A stretch of DNA of 40,638 nt from Chara braunii. Taxonomy: Eukaryota > Streptophyta > Charophyceae > Charales > Characeae. The notes under the pieces are model-generated. The model did no database searches. It was not told the origin of the DNA and was given only the letters and a program-made list of their open reading frames with translations. This document shows, piece by piece, positions 38,073 through 40,638 of this stretch. A program made the position numbers and the translations under genes. How positions within the stretch are numbered: the stretch's first letter is position 1; each line of letters opens with the position of its first letter. The stretch lies in assembly GCA_003427395.1 (NCBI GenBank), contig BFEA01000118.1, positions 1,711,131 through 1,751,768 on the forward strand, in the 5' to 3' direction.

Positions 38073-39600
38073 TGCGGGACTCTACCTTCTGGTAACCAAC
38101 GATCGCGCCCTTCCGAAAAACCTGGTGAGTTAAAAACCTGGCACTAACTCACCGGAGGCAGGTTTTTGGGTGGCGGGGGACAGGTGGTTTAATCAGTAGG
38201 GGAGCATGGCCCACGGGCTCCACGGGAGCTGAAGCTGGCTAAGGGCATCGCCACACAACTCTCCAAATGTGAAAAAGACAAAAGTGTGGCGGGTGCATCT
38301 GGCCATGTTCCAGCGGGAAGTTCATTGTACATTTTGCACATTTCTCAAGTGGTGTGGCCATGCCCTAATAGCCCTACGAAGCCTCTCTCTCTCTCTCTCT
38401 CTCTCTCCCCCCCCCCTGTTTCTTTCTCTTTTTTTCTATCTGTCTCCCTCTCCTCACCTTTTCTCGTTCTCTTTTTTTTTAAATTTTCTTCGTCAACTGT
38501 GCTCCGACTTCGGATTCGGTTTGAGGATATTCTTGATTACCCTTTTTGAGTTTATGTGAGTGGTCAGTGTGAGGTCACCCACTACATTTGTTATTTCTGT
38601 GGGCGTAGCCTGCACCGCGGGCGCTTAGCTAGTCTCCTTTATCGGGAACATCTGTCCATTTCCTTGATATCTACAGAAACGAAAGACATTTATTATTTAG
38701 TGTTTGTTCATTCTGTTTATTGATTGTTTTCATAATATTTATATTTCGTTCATTTCGATGTACATAATAGCAGTGTGAGGTCGCTGTGATTACGTTCCTG
38801 AAGGATTCTGCTTCAGGAAAAAATGACGCAAGCAGTCGAGGACCATCCATGGTCACCAACTCACGTCTGAAACCAAAACTACTTGAAAGTTGAAAGGTAG
38901 CTGTGGTCAGCCAATTGTAAATGAGATAGAAGAATGAAGCCTACGGAAGAGTGAAAAAAAAATAAAGTCAAAAAAAACCTCAATTGACAACACAGTGTGG
39001 ATGTACAGTTGACTGATATTTTTTTTTTTTTTTTTTTTTTGGAACAATGCTCCAATCTATTCGTGGGGAGCCGCACGTGCTGGGAACCGGGCCCAGCGTC
39101 CCATTTGAAACATGAGACATGTTTGAGAACATATACAGAAAAACTTTGAGATACCGGGACTCTTACCCGGTTTTGTCTGAAAATAATAGCCAAACGGCCA
39201 AACCCCAAATTGAAAGAAAAACAAAACCCCAAGCATTATCACCGTGTTTTTCCTCTTCAACAACACTCCAAGACTTAGCTCCCTTCCTAGCATAGCGAAC
39301 TCAAGAAGATGTAGAGAAGAAGATCAATTATGTTGTGCAGGTGCTTCTGATGGGTTGGTGCTTGCAAAGTAATTTCAACAGCCTGATGGTGATGAGTGCC
39401 GGTCCCTTCTTTGTCCAGGTAGGTTATGAATCCTTCCAATGCAACTGTCTCTTCTCATGGACCTTTCTCCCTCTTCACTACTCTACCCTCTATTAGCTAT
39501 GGTATGAGTCTTGCCACCCCTCTCCTTAATTGTGTCAGCGCTTGTGAAAGTCTCAGGCATGCACCCTATCATGCTGTCGTTAGACCGCTTCAAGCACAAC
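38073..39600. other. No gene recognised; simple sequence
   Basis: Contains a short (CT)n and C run at about 38392-38417, T-rich stretches, and an A/T homopolymer near 39020. Open frames here come from low complexity. I see no exon or RNA gene. Confidence 0.45.
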
Positions 39601-39616
39601 TTTTTTTTGAAATAAC

Positions 39617-39709
39617 AAAAAATGGACCATTTGTCGATTTATGCATGTCATCCTTGCGCAACGGCCATGCTAATCTTCTCTATATCGTTCCAATTTTAAC
39701 GGATATCAC
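39617..39709 (-). pseudogene. U6 snRNA-derived sequence with terminator-like T-run
   Basis: On the minus strand it reads GATATCCGTTAAAATTGGAA, CGATATAGAGAAGATTAGCA, TGGCCGTTGCGCAAGGATGA and ends AAATGGTCC followed by six T residues. It matches U6 throughout except for scattered substitutions. The 5-prime hairpin (normally GTCCCTTCGGGGAC) is absent; the upstream bases are unrelated. The T-run could serve as a Pol III terminator, but no TATA box or upstream sequence element of a plant U6 promoter is visible about 25-60 bp upstream. It is most likely a 5-prime-truncated copy. Confidence 0.85.
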
Positions 39710-40092
39710 AACTTTTTATCTTTACTCGGATGAAAATCCACCAGTAGGAGATAACTGCTTCCGGGGTGGAAGACAGTGTATCCTCTCTACCATCTGTAGT
39801 TCCCACAGAATGTCCTCCATCTCTTTCTCACCCCCAACCACTCTGGAGTCCCTCTTCACCGCTTTTGAGTCTCCGCTAAGTAGAATGTATGGCTTATCAA
39901 TCCTGTTCTCCTTGATCCTTGCCAGACCTTGTGATGACCCCAGGCATGTGCCCTACCATGTACTGCCTGCTTTGGAACAGCCTGTTATATCCTTTGCTGG
40001 CTTTCCTCCTGCAGGAGATTCAACTGGTTCCAGAGTCGAAGGCATGTACAACATCTCTGTGACTGTGTTATCCTCTGTGCTTCCCACAGTGT

Positions 40093-40094
<2 letters not shown>

Positions 40095-40176
<82 letters not shown>
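40095..40176. repeat. (CT)n microsatellite
   Basis: About 82 bp of perfect CT repeat, followed by a (CA)n stretch to about 40205. Produces spurious Ser/Leu and Glu/Arg frames. Confidence 0.95.
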
Positions 40177-40178
<2 letters not shown>

Positions 40179-40205
40179 CACACAAACACACGCACACACA
40201 CACAC

Positions 40206-40638
40206 GATATGGCCTTGCTAAGCTTTCCATTCATGCGGATCGATGTGGCTAGGGTTGGGACCGTACTCGCCGTCGTGCCATTGCATGTCCATGGCTGAGT
40301 GGGTGTGTAGAGTGGGTTTTTATTGCTGTGTCAGATTAGCTTCTCAAATTTACTGTCATTCTTGTCAGGTGCAATCAGACTCGTTTTCAAACACACTTTT
40401 CACACATGTAAACAGTAACGCAGCATACTGGCGACATGCGCCCACTCAAACTCAGAGATATTTCACTCCCAATTGGCTATGGCGACCTCAGCGCCCAAAC
40501 ATCTCACTGTTCACATACACGGGATCACCCTGGATATCCCACACGCATCACTCTAACACGAGCACACACACACACTCACTACTAACTACAGCTATGGCAG
40601 CTATGGCTGCCTCTAACCTATCGCTATGCTAACTCCTC
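40206..40638. other. No gene recognised
   Basis: Right edge of the window. A plus-strand frame continues to near the end without a recognisable motif, and contains a short CA repeat. No firm feature. Confidence 0.4.

Noticed and set aside
40095-40176. Ser/Leu-rich and Glu/Arg-rich frames
   Set aside because: Products of the (CT)n microsatellite; the same applies to 1111-1261.
1-40638. CRISPR arrays, bacterial operons, phage or toxin systems
   Set aside because: No such structure is seen; splice sites, LINE, chromovirus and U6 sequences show a eukaryotic nuclear source.

Overview
This is a repeat-dominated eukaryotic nuclear window with two fragmentary host loci surrounded by transposable elements. 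An exon encoding an RWP-RK DNA-binding domain (18480-18629) places the source in the green lineage or a close relative. A BBS9/PTHB1-like BBSome gene (7545-8770, minus strand) implies an organism that still builds motile cilia. Together with chromodomain Ty3/gypsy elements, a plant-type L1 LINE and U6-derived sequences matching plant U6, this suggests a green alga, charophyte or seed-free land plant. A large repeat-rich charophyte such as Chara would fit, but the species is an inference.

Layout. 557-4909: a decayed plus-strand Ty3/gypsy element (Gypsy-1) between two about 750-810 bp direct repeats that each contain a GA microsatellite. 4910-7540: mostly anonymous, with a 39-nt poly(C) run, two speculative exons and the first copy of a short palindromic element. 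7545-8770: the frame-disrupted C-terminal part of a BBS9-like gene. 8790-18900: anonymous host sequence holding the RWP-RK exon, two phase-compatible candidate upstream exons, three U6-derived sequences, two more copies of the palindromic element and several TE-like repeats. 18900-21025: low-complexity and purine-rich sequence. 21026-26111: a minus-strand chromovirus (Gypsy-2) with one complete LTR, a polypurine tract, a nearly complete pol and a 14-bp stump of the other LTR. About 26500-34290: a near full-length but dead LINE (ORF1, endonuclease, reverse transcriptase, zinc-finger C-terminus, A-rich tail). 34800-38075: copies of an about 200-bp AT-rich satellite-like repeat, with a three-unit array of about 221 bp embedded. 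38075-40638: low-complexity sequence and a fourth U6-derived sequence ending in a T-run.

The assembly needs care. A perfect 38-bp double Nextera mosaic-end junction lies at 17448-17485. Five single-N joins (1182, 17346, 22358, 25493, 35772) mark contig boundaries, and the one at 25493 is flanked by an exact 75-bp duplication that artificially breaks the Gypsy-2 reverse transcriptase. No operons, CRISPR arrays or intact mobile elements were found. The most distinctive biology is the small palindromic element family, the U6 retrocopies, and the pairing of a plant-type transcription factor exon with a ciliary gene.
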